NCBI GenBank assembly: GCA_006538405.1
Contig: BJKQ01000001.1
Coordinates: 4,340,001-4,404,000, forward strand
DNA from: Hansfordia pulvinata
Lineage: Eukaryota > Ascomycota > Sordariomycetes > Xylariales
DNA: 64,000 nt
Direction: 5' to 3'
The notes beneath the pieces were generated by a model. That model was not told the DNA's origin, did no database searches, and worked only from the letters and a program-made list of their open reading frames with translations. The translations under genes and the position numbers were made by a program. Shown one piece after another: positions 46,541 to 57,799 of the stretch (positions within the stretch are counted from its first letter, which is position 1; each line of letters begins with the position of its first letter).

Positions 46541-48126
46541 TGGAGAGACGACGGCGCCGCCTCGGCCTACCTGAGGGAGGTCGATGATGGGGGACGGGAG
46601 GCGAGAGGCCGACTCGATGACGACGAGTCCCACGCCTCGAATGGCGCAGTTGCTGCCGGGAGACCCGTTTCTCTGCTTTCCCCCTCGCTCTTTCCTTGTG
46701 GCGCTGTGTCTCGTTGTCCCTCGATATCCCGCTTATGTAAGTGGAGACGCCAGTGCGAGGTCGCCTGGGCAAGTCGAGGCCGGTCAATGACGAGTACCGA
46801 CTGGGCAGGCGCGATGCAGCTCTGTCTGGCTCAAATTTACGATGGCCTGACGTCCGCGGGAGTGGGGCCGGCTTCAACGGGCCTGGCGTGCCTGGCGTGC
46901 CTGCGTGCCTGGCTCCATCTGATCGCGCTTATCGGCTGCTATCAGTCGTCTGACGATCGCTTGTCGCGAGCACGTGGACAACCACAGGGTTTCCGGCTTA
47001 CGAGCAATCGATGAGGTACAGAGTTTGCGTTTAGCTGTCCGGGTTTCTACTTGGCAGTTGGTGAGTGCCAGCCAGTGCCTGGAGAAGCGTCTGTCGACAT
47101 GCATGCTGGGTGCCGATGTGAGCAACATGCTTGGTACGTCGCGGAGTACGGGAGTAAGTAACACGCTGCCATATCCCTAGCCTCAGCCGGGCCATGCACG
47201 AAGCAGACATGCGACGGCCGCCCTGCACGGGGCTCGCGCCGGGCCAGGACACGGTCATGGCTACCGACGCCGGAGTCATGTCGGCAGAGCGGACTCGGTC
47301 AGACGCGGCGCTACACGGATTCGTGCGCGCGTCCGCTTTACTCGTACGCGCATCAGGTAACTCAGCCTGGCTTGAGCACATCCATGCATGTGACTTGCGC
47401 AGCTGCAGCGATCAGCCGTTGTCACAAGCCTGAAAGCTGGGGGCGTACGGGGCGGTCGAGTCGCTCCCGGGCAAGTCCCGTCCTTTGCCAGCCGCCCGCT
47501 GGCGGCGGGACCTGTCGAGCCTCGGTACGCCGCCCAATACGTGGGTACGTCGTCGCAAAAGGGTCATGCACCGAAGAGCTAATCCAGCGCTATATCCAAT
47601 GAGGCTAGTGGGCTCTGACGCCCCACCACGGACCTCGGCTCATAGCGGCGTTCAGGCGGCTGTGCTGGCAGTCGCGCTGCCTGGTTGATTGGAGCGGCAG
47701 TGGCGAGCGTACGAGTACTCGTAGTGCAGTGCAGTGCTCGCGGTCGCAGCCACGAGTAATTGGAAGGTGACGGCAAGGCGCGCCCTGGCTGGCGACCGCC
47801 CGGCGCAGCTGAGACTCCCTCAGCTGCCGACGGCAACCACGCATCCCCCGCAGGCGGCCGAACTCTCCGCTCCTGTCTCGGCCCCGACGGTACCCTTGCT
47901 GACTGGCCTCGTCTCCAAGTCGCTTTGCTTCTTCTTAACGGAACAACTGTCCCCGGCCAACATCCACGACGGCCCAACCTCACCTTCTCCAGCGTCGCCT
48001 CTCGAGACCACTCCAACCTTCCCACCACTCATCTCGCCTCGATCCATTCGCCCCGTCTCGCCTTGACCCATTCGCCTCGACTCGCTTTGCCTCGTCTCGT
48101 CACTACTCGCCCTCCCAACCGCAATC
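46541..48126. promoter_or_regulatory. Divergent upstream region of FOL1 and the nitronate monooxygenase
   Basis: About 1.6 kb between the two start codons, with no supported gene. It contains overlapping GTACGAGTAC and GAGTACTCGTA motifs at 47709-47722. The CT-rich stretch just before 48127, with repeated CGCCTCG/CTCG blocks, is the likely leader of the plus-strand gene. Confidence 0.5.
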
Positions 48127-49381
48127 ATGGCTTCACCACGTGAGTTTCTGTCCCGTCGCCGCTCGGCATGACCCCATAGAACGATGGAAGGGACTGACAG
48201 GCTCTTCCACCCAGAGAAAATCCGCACTCCCATCACCGATCTGTTCAAGATCAAGCACCCCATCCTCCTCGCCGGCATGAACGTCGCCGCTGGCCCCAAG
48301 CTGGCTGCCGCCGTCACCAACGCCGGCGGTCTCGGCGTCATTGGCGGCATGTCCTACAGCCCCGACATGCTCAAGGAGCAGATCGACGAGATGAAGTCCT
48401 ACATGCACGACAAGAACGCCCCCTTCGGCATTGATCTTCTGCTGCCCCAAGTCGGTGGCAACGCCCGCAAGACCAAGTACGCTCTCCATAACTCCCCTTC
48501 CCTCTTGCCAATCCTCGATCGCCGTTGCTGACATGCCGCACCTGCAGCTACGACTACACCAAAGGCAAGCTCAACGAGCTCGTCGACATCATCATCGAGT
48601 CCGGTGCCAAGCTCTTCGTCTCCGCGGTCGGCGTCCCCCCAAGGCCGTTGTCGACAAGCTCCACAAGCACGGCGTCGTCTACATGAACATGGTCGGCCAC
48701 CCGAAGCACGTCCAAAAGTGCCTCGACATTGGCTGCGACATCATCTGCGCCCAGGGTGGCGAGGGAGGTGGTCACACCGGCCACGTCGCCACGACGGTCC
48801 TGATTCCTGCTTGCATCGAGATCTGCAAGGGCAAGAAGAGCCCTCTGACCGGAAAGCAGGTTCAGGTCGTTGCTGCCGGCGGCATCCACAACGGGCAGCT
48901 GCTGGCCGCCTCCCTGATGATGGGCGCCAGTGCCGTCTGGGTCGGCACCCGCTTCATTCTCGCCGAAGAGGCCGGCGCCCCTGAGTCTCACAAGGAAGCT
49001 GTGCGCACTGCCAGCTACGACGACACGATTCGCACCCTGATCTTCACTGGCCGACCTCTGCGCGTTCGCAACAACCCGTACATTGACAACTGGGAGAACG
49101 AACGCCAGGCCGAGATCAAGGAGCTCACGTCCAAGGGCATATTGCCCTACGAAGCCGACCTGGAGAAGGTCGCCAACGGCACGTCCGAGTCGTCGGGATC
49201 TGAGGGAGGAGACGGCGATGAGGACGCGGATGACCTGATGGACTCGTTCCGCCCGTTCTTGATGGGCCAGTGCGCCGCTCTCGTGAACGAGCAGAAGAGC
49301 GCCAAGGGCATTGTAGACGAATTTATCGGCGACGCGTCGGCGGCGTTGGCCTCGGCCCAGAACATGACTTCCAAGCTGTGA
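48127..49381 (+). CDS. Nitronate monooxygenase (2-nitropropane dioxygenase family), frameshifted in this sequence
   Basis: Three exons: a 13-base first exon 48127-48139, then 48215-48476 and 48548-49381, about 369 residues. FMN-dependent TIM-barrel enzyme that oxidises alkyl nitronates such as propionate 3-nitronate. Motifs: HPILLAGMNVAAGPKLAAAVTNAGGLGVIGG at the N-terminus (parts shown overlap the FMN site), ICAQGGEGGGHTG, QVVAAGGIHNG and ASAVWVGTRF for phosphate binding. Frame is lost in the C run at 48635-48640. With seven C instead of six the protein continues through VGVPPKAVVDKLHKHG without other change; as written it stops within 20 codons. I regard this as a missing base in the sequence. 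The C-terminal part has an acidic Ser/Gly/Glu/Asp insertion (about residues 305-325) before the last helices. A longer first exon starting at 48184 is possible but would retain the intron. Confidence 0.9.
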
Positions 49382-50212
49382 TGGATGGTTCCCATCAAAA
49401 CGGCCGTGGAGAAGAGTGACGGAGTCGAATCACGGTCATTCTGTGTATAAAGACCATGCCGCATGCCGCGTGCGAACTGACTTTGCGTGGGTATGAAGCG
49501 ATTTCTTTTGTGGCGTATTTTACTGGGGTTTTGGATCTCTTGCATATCAATCTACGCACATATACCAATATTATTACTATGAGCCTGTTGTTATTCATGG
49601 GACTTGCCAGCTCTGACGATCTCTCCCTGTCCCTCCATCAGTGCTTGCCCTCGTTGACCCACCCCGTTCTTCCCCGCAATCCAGAAGGGCCAAGCCTGGG
49701 CCGGATCTTATCTCATCCATCGCGACCCACATGGGACAACCCTGTGCGTAGCTTTAATAACCGCGAGAGCAAGGTTCCAGAGTGGTCTTCTCAATGGCCC
49801 TGACCCTCGCTCGTGTTGGGCTGTGCCTCGTCGTGCAGAGAGGAGCGCGGCACTGAGACAAGAGGGTGCTACGCTGCGGACAGTGCCTCCCATCAAAGGC
49901 AGGAGGATGATTTAGGTTCACGGCAGGCCACAAGTGCGGGGCATGAACGCGACGCCATGGCCGTTCTTGGTTTTGGGCAGGGCCCCGATATCTATCTAGG
50001 GGTTAGCAGGCGCGGCATCTTGTCGACGCTGGACGAGGCCAGTGGCCATCCGGCCTCTATGGGCTCGTCATGGACTGCGTCACACTCTGTGCCGGGGGCC
50101 ACACGCCGCATGCTTGGATAGTATATCATCAGAACCCCCCCGGTGGGATAGCCGCGGTCCTCGAGGGAGGATTCTATTCGTTCTAGGCCAGTCAGTGACG
50201 AGATATAACGAC
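49382..50212. other. Intergenic, nothing recognised
   Basis: Contains the 3' region of the nitronate monooxygenase (AT-rich near 49500-49600) and the upstream region of the aquaporin. No gene is supported. Confidence 0.5.
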
Positions 50213-51547
50213 ATGGCACCCGGCAAGGACCAAAGAGAGCACGTCAACGGCGGCAGCAGCCCGCGGCGGCAACAGCAGCAACCGCGGCGGCAGTCCCAGC
50301 AGCAGCAGTCCCAGCAGCAGCACCGGCGCAGCCACCTAAGCGAGACGCAGGCGCACCTGGTGGCGGCGACGGGGGAGTTTGTGGGGACGTTCTGGTTCCT
50401 GTTCTTCGGGTACGGGACGGAGCTGATGGTGCGGGCGCAGTCGACGGGGCAGGGTCAGGGGCAGCAGGGGCAGACGCCGTCGTCCGGGCCGGCCTCGACG
50501 GGGACGTCGCCGGCGGTGCAGACGGTGTACATCGCGCTGGGGTACGGGCTGTCGCTGCTCGTGACCGCCTGGGCCATGTACAGGATCAGCGGGGGGCTGT
50601 TTAACCCTGCGGTGAGTCTTTTTTTTTTTTTTCTGTAACGTTGTATTTGCGATGCGGACGTCGAGGGGGGGAAGGGTTATTTTGGATGCGCTGCGTGGAC
50701 GCGGCGGATGGTCGCTATGTGCTTGCTGTGCTTGTTCACCTTGTCGACTTTTACCCACCCCCCAGCTCTTTTGGACTCCTTGTATACCCTCAGCCCTGTC
50801 AACCTGCACTCTCGATCATACCCGTCTTCAACGCGCCCAAGCTGACAGACACGGCTGCCTTCGGCCCGCGGCACTTTCGCAGGTGGCGCTGGGCATGTCG
50901 CTGGCGGGCCAGCTGGCTCCGCGGCGGGCGGCGGTGCTGGTGCCGACGCAGCTCGTGGCTTGCGTGTGCGCGGGGGCCGTGGCTCGCGTGCTCTTCGCCC
51001 CCGGTGGTGGTAGCGGCGGCGGGGGCGGGGGCCCGGGCGGGGACGGTGAGAGCATGGTGGCGCAGCTCAACACGACGCTGGCTCCGGGCGTCAGCATCGC
51101 GCGGGGCCTGTTCGCCGAGATGTTCTTCACGTCGTACCTCGTCTTCGTGGTGCTGATGCTGGCGGCGGAGAAGTCGCGCGACACGTTCCTGGCGCCCTTG
51201 GGGATCGGGCTGGCACTTTTCGTGGCGGAGCTGCCTGGTGCGTTCTCCCCGTGGCCTACCTTTTGTTTTTCTCCCTCTCTTTTGTCTGTCTAGTCAGATC
51301 TAGTGATGACGAGGGGTAGGAAAGGCTGACAGTCCTCGCAGGAGTCTACTTCACCGGCGGCTCGCTCAACCCGGCCCGCAGCTTCGGGTGCGCCGCGGCC
51401 TCCGGCGCGTTCCCCGGCTACCACTGGATCTACTGGGTCGGCCCGGCGCTGGGCGCGCTGGTCGCCGCGGGGTACTACCGGTTCGTCAAGTTCTGCCACT
51501 ACGAGGAGGCCAACCCGGGCCAGGACGATGCCGTTGCGCCGGTGTGA
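50213..51547 (+). CDS. Aquaporin (MIP family)
   Basis: Three exons, 50213-50611, 50883-51237 and 51342-51547, give 319 residues. The cytosolic N-terminus is about 40 residues and very Gln/Arg-rich. The core has six helices; the first half-helix motif is SGGLFNPAV (Asn131-Ala133, split by intron 1) and the second is TGGSLNPARSFG (Asn261-Arg264). The Arg after the second NPA is the selectivity-filter residue. Tyr-Trp in HWIYWVGP at the end of helix 6 fits orthodox water channels rather than aquaglyceroporins. Extracellular-type loops carry low-complexity inserts: Gly/Gln-rich after helix 1 and a long Gly run after helix 4. Intron 1 has a T run and a CTGAC branch site. The substrate is probably water; glycerol transport looks unlikely from these residues. 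Confidence 0.92.
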
Positions 51548-51897
51548 GGGAGGGGTTGTGCTGGGGGGGAGAGGGGGTGATGATTTTATGGTTGACTGGT
51601 CGGCGCTGGAGGCGTTGCTGGCAGGTAGTTATACGGAGTCGGGGATGAGAGTTGTCATGAAGCTGGATTCCCCCTAGTTAAGAGGACACTAGATGATCGC
51701 GACTAATCTAATCCGAAGTGGATGATACGTTGATTTTTGGTAATTCTTCGCGGCGCTGTGATCACGCCTAATTCTTCCCGGGATATCAAACAATTGCTCG
51801 GATAGAGGATTCTGGCCCTTCCAAGAGTGAAAAATCGCCGAATCAGCCAGTGTCAAGCTATGCTTCTGCTTCTCCTCCTCCGCTCTCTTCTTCTTCT

Positions 51898-52806
51898 TCA
51901 CCTCCCCGCCAAAACATTCAGTACACCCCCGTCCACGGCTATGATCTCCCCGTTGACGTACTGGTTCTTGGCCAGGTACAGGACGGTCATGCCCATCTCG
52001 ATCTCGCGGCCGGCGCGCATGAGGGGCACGTGGCCCTTGTCCTGGATCTTCTCGGGCGGGACGTGGCTCTTCTGGTTCTCGTCGCTGGCCTTGGCGGTCA
52101 TCTCGCTGGGGAAGTAGCCCGGGGCGATCGAGTTGACGCGGACGCCGGCCTTCTGGAACTCGGCGGACATGAGCTTGCTGAGGTGGACGGTGGCGCCCTT
52201 GGCGGCGTTGTAGCTGAAGTGGCCCTGGGCGTGGCGCATCAGGCCGGACATGGACGAGATGGTGATGACGGAGCTCGAGAAGGGCTCCAGCGAGCCGCCG
52301 CCGGGCCTCATGGCGGCCTGCAGCAGGGGCAAGAAGGCCACGGTCGTGAAGTAGACCGAGGTGACGTCCGTGTTGAAGGTGGCCTGCCAGTCGTCGACGG
52401 CCTCGTTGTCCCACAGGTTGCGCTTGAGGTCGCCGGCGTCGGTCTGCTCGGGCTCGGCCTTGGGCCCCGCTATGCCCGCGTTGGTGACGAGCAGGTCGAT
52501 GTGCGGCTCGCGGGCGCCCAGGTCGGCCACCAGCCGCTCCAGGTCCGCCTTGCTGGTGACGTCGCAGGGGCCGATGGGGATGAGGCGGCCCTCGCTGCTG
52601 CCGCTGCTGCCGGCGGCGGGCTGGTGGGTGGCGGCGGCGTTCTCGACGGCCTCCATGCGGCGGCCCGTGATGTAGACCCGGGCGCCGTTGGCGGCCAGCG
52701 CCTGCGCGGCCATCAGCCCGATGCCCGTGCCGCCGCCGGTGACGACGGCGACCATGCCCCGGGTGCTGAACATGTCGGCCACGTCAAAGTGATTGGTGGC
52801 GGCCAT
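51898..52806 (-). CDS. Short-chain dehydrogenase/reductase
   Basis: A single exon of 302 residues with a clear ATG at 52806-52804. The classical SDR features are TGGGTGIG at 23-30 for the NAD(P) dinucleotide fold, a basic TGRR after the second strand (suggesting NADPH), NAGIAG, and the catalytic set with Ser in ITISSMSG and Tyr199/Lys203 in SYNAAKGA. The substrate loop is IAPGYFPSEMTAKASD and the end is VNGEIIAVDGGVLNVLAGR. The pattern matches fungal SDRs close to gluconate 5-dehydrogenase/RhlG-like enzymes; the substrate cannot be told. It is convergent with the aquaporin, 350 bases away. The long open frame on the opposite strand is a shadow of this gene. Confidence 0.9.
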   Translation of the reverse strand: MAATNHFDVADMFSTRGMVAVVTGGGTGIGLMAAQALAANGARVYITGRRMEAVENAAATHQPAAGSSGSSEGRLIPIGPCDVTSKADLERLVADLGAREPHIDLLVTNAGIAGPKAEPEQTDAGDLKRNLWDNEAVDDWQATFNTDVTSVYFTTVAFLPLLQAAMRPGGGSLEPFSSSVITISSMSGLMRHAQGHFSYNAAKGATVHLSKLMSAEFQKAGVRVNSIAPGYFPSEMTAKASDENQKSHVPPEKIQDKGHVPLMRAGREIEMGMTVLYLAKNQYVNGEIIAVDGGVLNVLAGR

Positions 52807-53481
52807 GGTGGGCTGCGGGGTGGTCGAGGGAGGTTGAGGCAGGTTTAGGGGGTGCGTGGAAGGGGGTTATTCACTCGCTAGGGGGAAATAACAAGGGTTG
52901 AGGGGGTCGGTTGCTGTGTAATGTAGGTAGGCAAGGTGTCTGTCGTTGCCAGATGGATGGATGTCTTGTGTGAGGCGGGAGAAGACGGCGGTGCGTGAGG
53001 ACAGTGTGAGGACGAGCGAGGGACGAGGGACGAGGGACGAGGGACGAGGGAGCGATGGACCTGACAGCCGCCACAGGGTCCGCGCGCGCCGGGACGCGGC
53101 GAGGTGTTGGAAATGCCATGCCATGCTGTGCGTCGGGGGCATTGTGGTCGATCCGGGATGATTCTCGATGGTGACGTATTCGCACGTGGGGCCCGCGTTG
53201 AGAGAGATGCGCCGCCGCCTCCGCCGCCGCCGCCGCCGCCTGGACCGTTCGCTCCGGGTGGGGCGCCGACTACACCCATCCATGAATGTATGTCTGCATC
53301 CACAAATCGGATGGATCACAATGTCTACATGCGACTTGTGTCTACATGTGCTTTGTACCGATGTCTCTACGTCTCCCGGGTTACACCAGCCTCGCGCCTG
53401 TCAATATTTACTTGCCCTTTATTGGGTTCCTTGCGTTCATCTTGAGCTATGGGTGAATACCTCAGGGTTCATTGCCCAGTG
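52807..53481. promoter_or_regulatory. Upstream region of the SDR gene with a GGACGAG repeat
   Basis: The SDR promoter should lie here. About four tandem GGACGAG units occupy 53019-53050, and a (CCG)n run lies at about 53208-53240. No gene is supported. Confidence 0.45.
53019..53050 (+). repeat. (GGACGAG)4 tandem repeat
   Basis: Four tandem copies of a seven-base unit, directly visible. Confidence 0.85.
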
Positions 53482-54887
53482 TTAGCTGTCGAAATTCACT
53501 ACCCACAACGCAACACTTGAATGCTTGCGAGCCCGCTTCGAAGCCCCCGCCGCCCCTCGCCCCTCTTGCTCCCCGTTCCACAACGCCTCAAGCTCGCGAG
53601 ATGCAGCTGTCATCCCCTCGTCCCGAGCGTGCTCGGAAAATACCCTCGCTCTCAGATACGCATCCCGCTGGTCGAAGAGTAGACGAGCCGGCCCCTCCCT
53701 CCACTCGCGATACGCCTGAGCCTTCTGCTGTCGTGCGACTTCGGGGTCCTCCGTAACAGTCGGGCTTCTCTGCCCAGACATCTCCGCCAGCATCTGAGTG
53801 CCTGTAAAGCGAGTGGTGACATCTCGATCCCCCCGGCTAAGCGCAGTAGCGGCCCCCGACGCTCTGCCTGCGCCCCGTCGTCTTCCCTGGGCATACCCGG
53901 CTGCCCAGAACGGCTACCCCATGCCGTACTCGACATTTGAAAGAGCTTGTTGGAGAACGCACAGGAGTGCCCGGCCCTGGGAGTAGAGCTGCTGCTCGTC
54001 TTGTGCGCCGCACTCGTACGCCTGTCGGAGCGCCCCGGCTCTGCCCCTCCCGGACCCCTCGGACCTCGACCGCCTGTGCCTCGCAGGAACGACGCTCCAG
54101 GCGCTGTCCGCGAAGTCCGCTTGCGTTTCCCGGAGCGGCCCGGATCATTTACCCAAATGTCCCGCGCGTCTTCAGGGCCTTCACCTGACGATGAGCCAAG
54201 CGAGCTCTCCGCCTGGGTTGAGACGGGCTCCACGTTCGCAGCAGGTCCGGTGCCCCGCGCGCAGTGAGCCTTGAACTCCGGGACCCGCGCGGCGAGAAGT
54301 TGCTGGAAGTACCGCAGTCCCGGCCCGGGGACGTATCTGGGCGTCGGGGTGCGGCGCAGGTGCCGTGGATGCAGCTGGCCCTGTCGATCAATGCCACACG
54401 ATGCCGCCCGCCCCGGGGTGCCTACAGAACCGGGGCTCGAGATCTGCGAGGTTACTCCCTCTTGAGCCAGGAGACAGTCGCGGAGAAGAGGCGGGCCCTA
54501 GGTCGAAAACCCGCTCTGCTCAACCGCAGACTGCAGCGAGCCGTGCTGGAGATCGATGCATTCACGCCTCATCTGCATCATCTGGAGATAGTGGGGTGAC
54601 CGCGGCGGCGGCTGGCTCTGGCTGCCCTGCAGCGGGAGATCCTGGTGCCGCAAAACCGACAGAAGCGAGCTGACGCGCTGCTCTCTCTCGCGTCTGTGGT
54701 GATCGTCGCTCTGGTGTATCTTCTTGGCCTCGGTCCACGAGGGCAATTCGAAACTCCCCTTGCTGGGCTGAAGACTGTACTTGGATCGGCAGAGAGTCTC
54801 CTGCTCGAGCTCGAAGTGCACCATGCTCTCGCACTGCCGATCCAGCGTGACCCTCGCAAGGGTGTGGTGCAGCGGCGAGTGTGCCAT
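53482..54887 (-). CDS. Unknown protein, tentative four-exon model
   Basis: Tentative exons 54887-54525, 54443-54153, 54021-53918 and 53836-53482 total 370 residues, with all phases consistent. Protein-like segments appear in order: MVHFELEQETLCRSKYSLQP, LRHQDLPLQGSQ, YVPGPGLRYFQQLLAARVPEF, AYECGAQDEQQLYSQGRALL, GDRDVTTRFTGTQMLAEMSG and the helical VARQQKAQAYREWREGPARL. The frame is interrupted twice by in-frame stops and once by a shift, each of which an intron could remove. The proposed donors (GTTGAG, GTAAAT, GTAGCC) are weak and branch sites are poor, so a decaying gene is the alternative. No domain is recognised. Confidence is moderate that something here coded for protein and low on exact exons. 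Confidence 0.45.
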
Positions 54888-55877
54888 GATGGCTCTGGTG
54901 TCTCTCGGAAGCTATGTCTACAAGTGAATAACAGTCAAATGAGGTGAACTGCAGAAATCTCGTACTCTTGAGAACCTGAAGGCGCCCTCCTGCGGTTCCT
55001 GCGGCAAGGTCTCTTAAAGCTTCTTTTACCGTCGCCTGTTGCCCTTATTCTGGGTCCGAAAACGCCATCTGCACAATGACCGAAGACGGAAACAATGACC
55101 CTTTGTAATCAGGACCAGAGACACGTTCGTTCAGTGACAAGGTGGTGGTCGGCGGCGGTTTTCTGAGGCGCGCGCCCACAATACGTAGCCGGTGAAGCCT
55201 ATCTAACATGGGTGTGCCGGGACAGGCGAATTGTTTCAAGATAGTATATGAGTCCTGAGTATCACATCCGCGAAGCGCATAAGGAGAATAATTTATTTGT
55301 TCATTAGCTCAGAACCTCTTCATACAAGAATGCGTAGGTTACTGTGAGCGATTACCTGACTACGGATGGTCCGCGTCGAGACAATGCTTGAACTGACTGC
55401 GTACGGACAATCACACATCAGGTTGCAGGCTTCTTACGAAACAGAATGCATAGATGATGATAATCCAAAGAGAGGTTCTGGCTAAGGACCACAGTCGTCT
55501 TCAGCTCTCCGTCGCTCGGTTGGTTGTGCTGTGTTCACCCGAGAACAAAAAGCCCAGTGAGTCACCACAGGCGGCTGGCGCAGTGGCGTCATCGCAAGGG
55601 TTGTTAGCCCTGCGCGCTAGGCTAGCAAGACGTAGCAAGGCAGCCGAGCCGAGCAGACCAGAGCTACGCGTACAGGCACCACCACCCCTCCAAACCATCT
55701 CCAGCTCAGCTGATAACGATCCCACCAACCTACTCCGAGAGTATCCTCATCTTTCCGCCTTTCTTTCCCTGTACATAGCCGAGACGACGACGACGACGAC
55801 GACGACAGCCTGCCCGACCTGCCCTCCTCGACCCCTCACCCACTCACCCCCTCCCACGCCTCACCCTCTCCACGGTG
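54888..55877. other. Intergenic, nothing recognised
   Basis: About 1 kb between two divergently read genes; it should hold both promoters. An AT-rich patch lies near 55270-55330, and (CGA)n triplets lie at about 55784-55805 in the likely leader of the next gene. Confidence 0.5.
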
Positions 55878-57490
55878 ATGCCCAAGAAACGACACCCCAC
55901 CCACTTCACCAAGCCGCCCTCCGTCGCATCACCTTCGCTGAGCCTCTCGTCGTCGTCCTCGCAGCCGTCATCAGGTAAGCCCCCCGCCGCCCCCTCGGCT
56001 CCCACGCCGCTCCACTCTTGCCACCCCCGCCGACACGCCTGACTTTCCCCTTAGCCCAGCAAGGCCGCTCCGTCAACCAGATCCTCTCCGACCTCCGCCG
56101 CAACGAAGCCCGAGCCAGCGGCGCCACCCAGACAAACCCCCTCCTGCAAGCCGGCCCCAGCGTGCCCCCCGAGCTCCGGCAGATCCTCCACATCCCCGAC
56201 ACTCCGGCGCCGCCCCCGCGCCGGCCCGTCCACCGCAGGACCGTCCACGGCCGCCGAGCCCCTCCCGGCCCGCCGCCTCCCCGCAGCTGGACCACCTCCG
56301 TCCCCGTCCGCCGCGCCACCGCCGGCTTCCTCTACAATGACTCATCCCGCATCCACCACTTCCCCCTCCCGGGCGCCTACTACCCCGACGACCAGAGCCT
56401 CGTGGGCCTGGCCCTGCGCTGTCTCGCCGCCGACTGGGTCCAGCAGCGCGAGTGGAACCACTTCCACCTCTACACCCTGCCCAGCCGCATGCGCGCCGCC
56501 CTCCTGAGCCACGTCGCCGAGTTCCACCCGCCGGGCTTGACCCCAAGGGACCTGCGCCTCGTGCTGTGCGGCCCTTCCCAGCAGGAGCTGGCCGAGTACG
56601 AGCTCGAGCAGCCCGACCTGGCCCGGTGGAACGCCGACCTGTTCCACCTGGATCTGTCCGGGTCGATCGGCAAGTCCCTGTCCGTCAAGCAGCTGGCCGA
56701 GCTGCTGTGCCCAGCGCCGACGACGACGACGACGGCCCCAAGGGACGACCAGCAGGTCTTCGACTCGTGGGACGCGCCCGAGCACGTGCCGAGCCGCGGC
56801 CCGTCGGAGCAGCGGCTGCTGCCGAACCTGACGCACCTATCACTCGCCGTGCAGCCGGGCGCCGAGCCGGCCGTGTCGTGGAAGCACCTGCTGTCGCTGG
56901 GCGCCAGGGTCCCCGCGCTGACGCACCTCAGCATCGCGGGCTGGCCCGAGCCGTCCCTGACGCCCAACGCCCGCTTCTCCAAGGTCGTGTCCCCCGTCAC
57001 GGGGCGCGCGGTGCCGTACTCGGCGACGGGGCCTTACAGCCACGCGCTCGACGGCGACTGGACCGAGGCCGCCGTGCTGCTGCGCCGCCTCGGCCGCGCG
57101 CTGTACGGCCTCGAGTACCTGGACCTGACGGGTTGCGCGGACTGGTGGGCGGCGCTGGCGGTGCCCTCGGACGGCGGCAGCGGCGGGCAGGCGGCGGTGG
57201 CGGCGGCGGCCGGGGTCGACTGGCGGGGGGACTGGGGCAAGATCGGGACGCTGCGGCTCAACTCGGGGTACGCGCTGCCGCTGGACGCCACGCGCGCGCA
57301 GACGCTGCGGTTCGCCGACTGGGCGGCGACGGCGGCGCGCGTGGAGCGGCACGTCCGCGCGCAGCGGGCCGGCCAGGGCCGCTGGGTCGAGGTGGAGAAG
57401 GACGCGCTGTCGGACGAGGAGCTGCGCGTCGCCGAGCGGGAGCGCATCCTACAGCGGGAGCAGCGCATCATCAGCCAGGTCGGAGGGTAG
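55878..57490 (+). CDS. Conserved-looking fungal protein with leucine-rich segments, function unknown
   Basis: Two exons, 55878-55974 and 56055-57490, give 510 residues. The 80-base intron has donor GTAAGC, a CTGAC branch site and acceptor CCTTAG. The N-terminus is MPKKRHPTHF followed by a Ser-rich stretch and GRSVNQILSDLRRNEA. A Pro/Arg-rich linker and PPPPRSW come next. The main part has repeated LxxLxL-type segments that suggest leucine-rich repeats (LFHLDLSGS, LPNLTHLSLAV, VPALTHLSIAGW, LEYLDLTGC, IGTLRLNSG). The end is a charged helix, VAERERILQREQRIISQ. Proteins of this shape are, from memory, sometimes labelled tafazzin in fungal annotations; I see no acyltransferase domain and do not adopt that name. 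Confidence 0.8.
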
Positions 57491-57799
57491 CCGGTTCGTC
57501 GTGGCTGGTTCAGACAGGCGGGCACATACTAACTTGACGGAATGGCGTCGTCGGCCTTTGCAATACGCGTTTATGCCTCACCCCTGATAGCGCTTCACCA
57601 ACTGCGATGCTTAAGATACCACGGAATTGCAACGTTTGGCTTAACACATGAAAATAAAACATGAATCTCCGAACAGTCATCCCGACAATACCCCTTCTTG
57701 CGACTTTCACCACCGCCGCCGCCGCCCCGTTCGAGATTATACGATAAAAACCAACAACCGCACCAGACCTCCCACACGCGCCAAGCAACACCACTCCTC
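57491..57799. other. Short convergent intergenic region
   Basis: About 300 bases between two stop codons on opposite strands, probably two overlapping 3' untranslated regions. A TGAAAATAAAAC stretch near 57648 could supply polyadenylation signals. Confidence 0.5.

Noticed and set aside
51850..52848. 332-codon open frame opposite the SDR gene
   Set aside because: It is the antisense shadow of a well-supported SDR coding sequence; its translation is Gly/Val/Asp-rich with no domain.
56452..57537. 361-codon frame overlapping the gene at 55878-57490
   Set aside because: Frame-shifted shadow rich in Arg, Ala, Gly and Pro; the other frame has the leucine-rich segments and a clean start exon.
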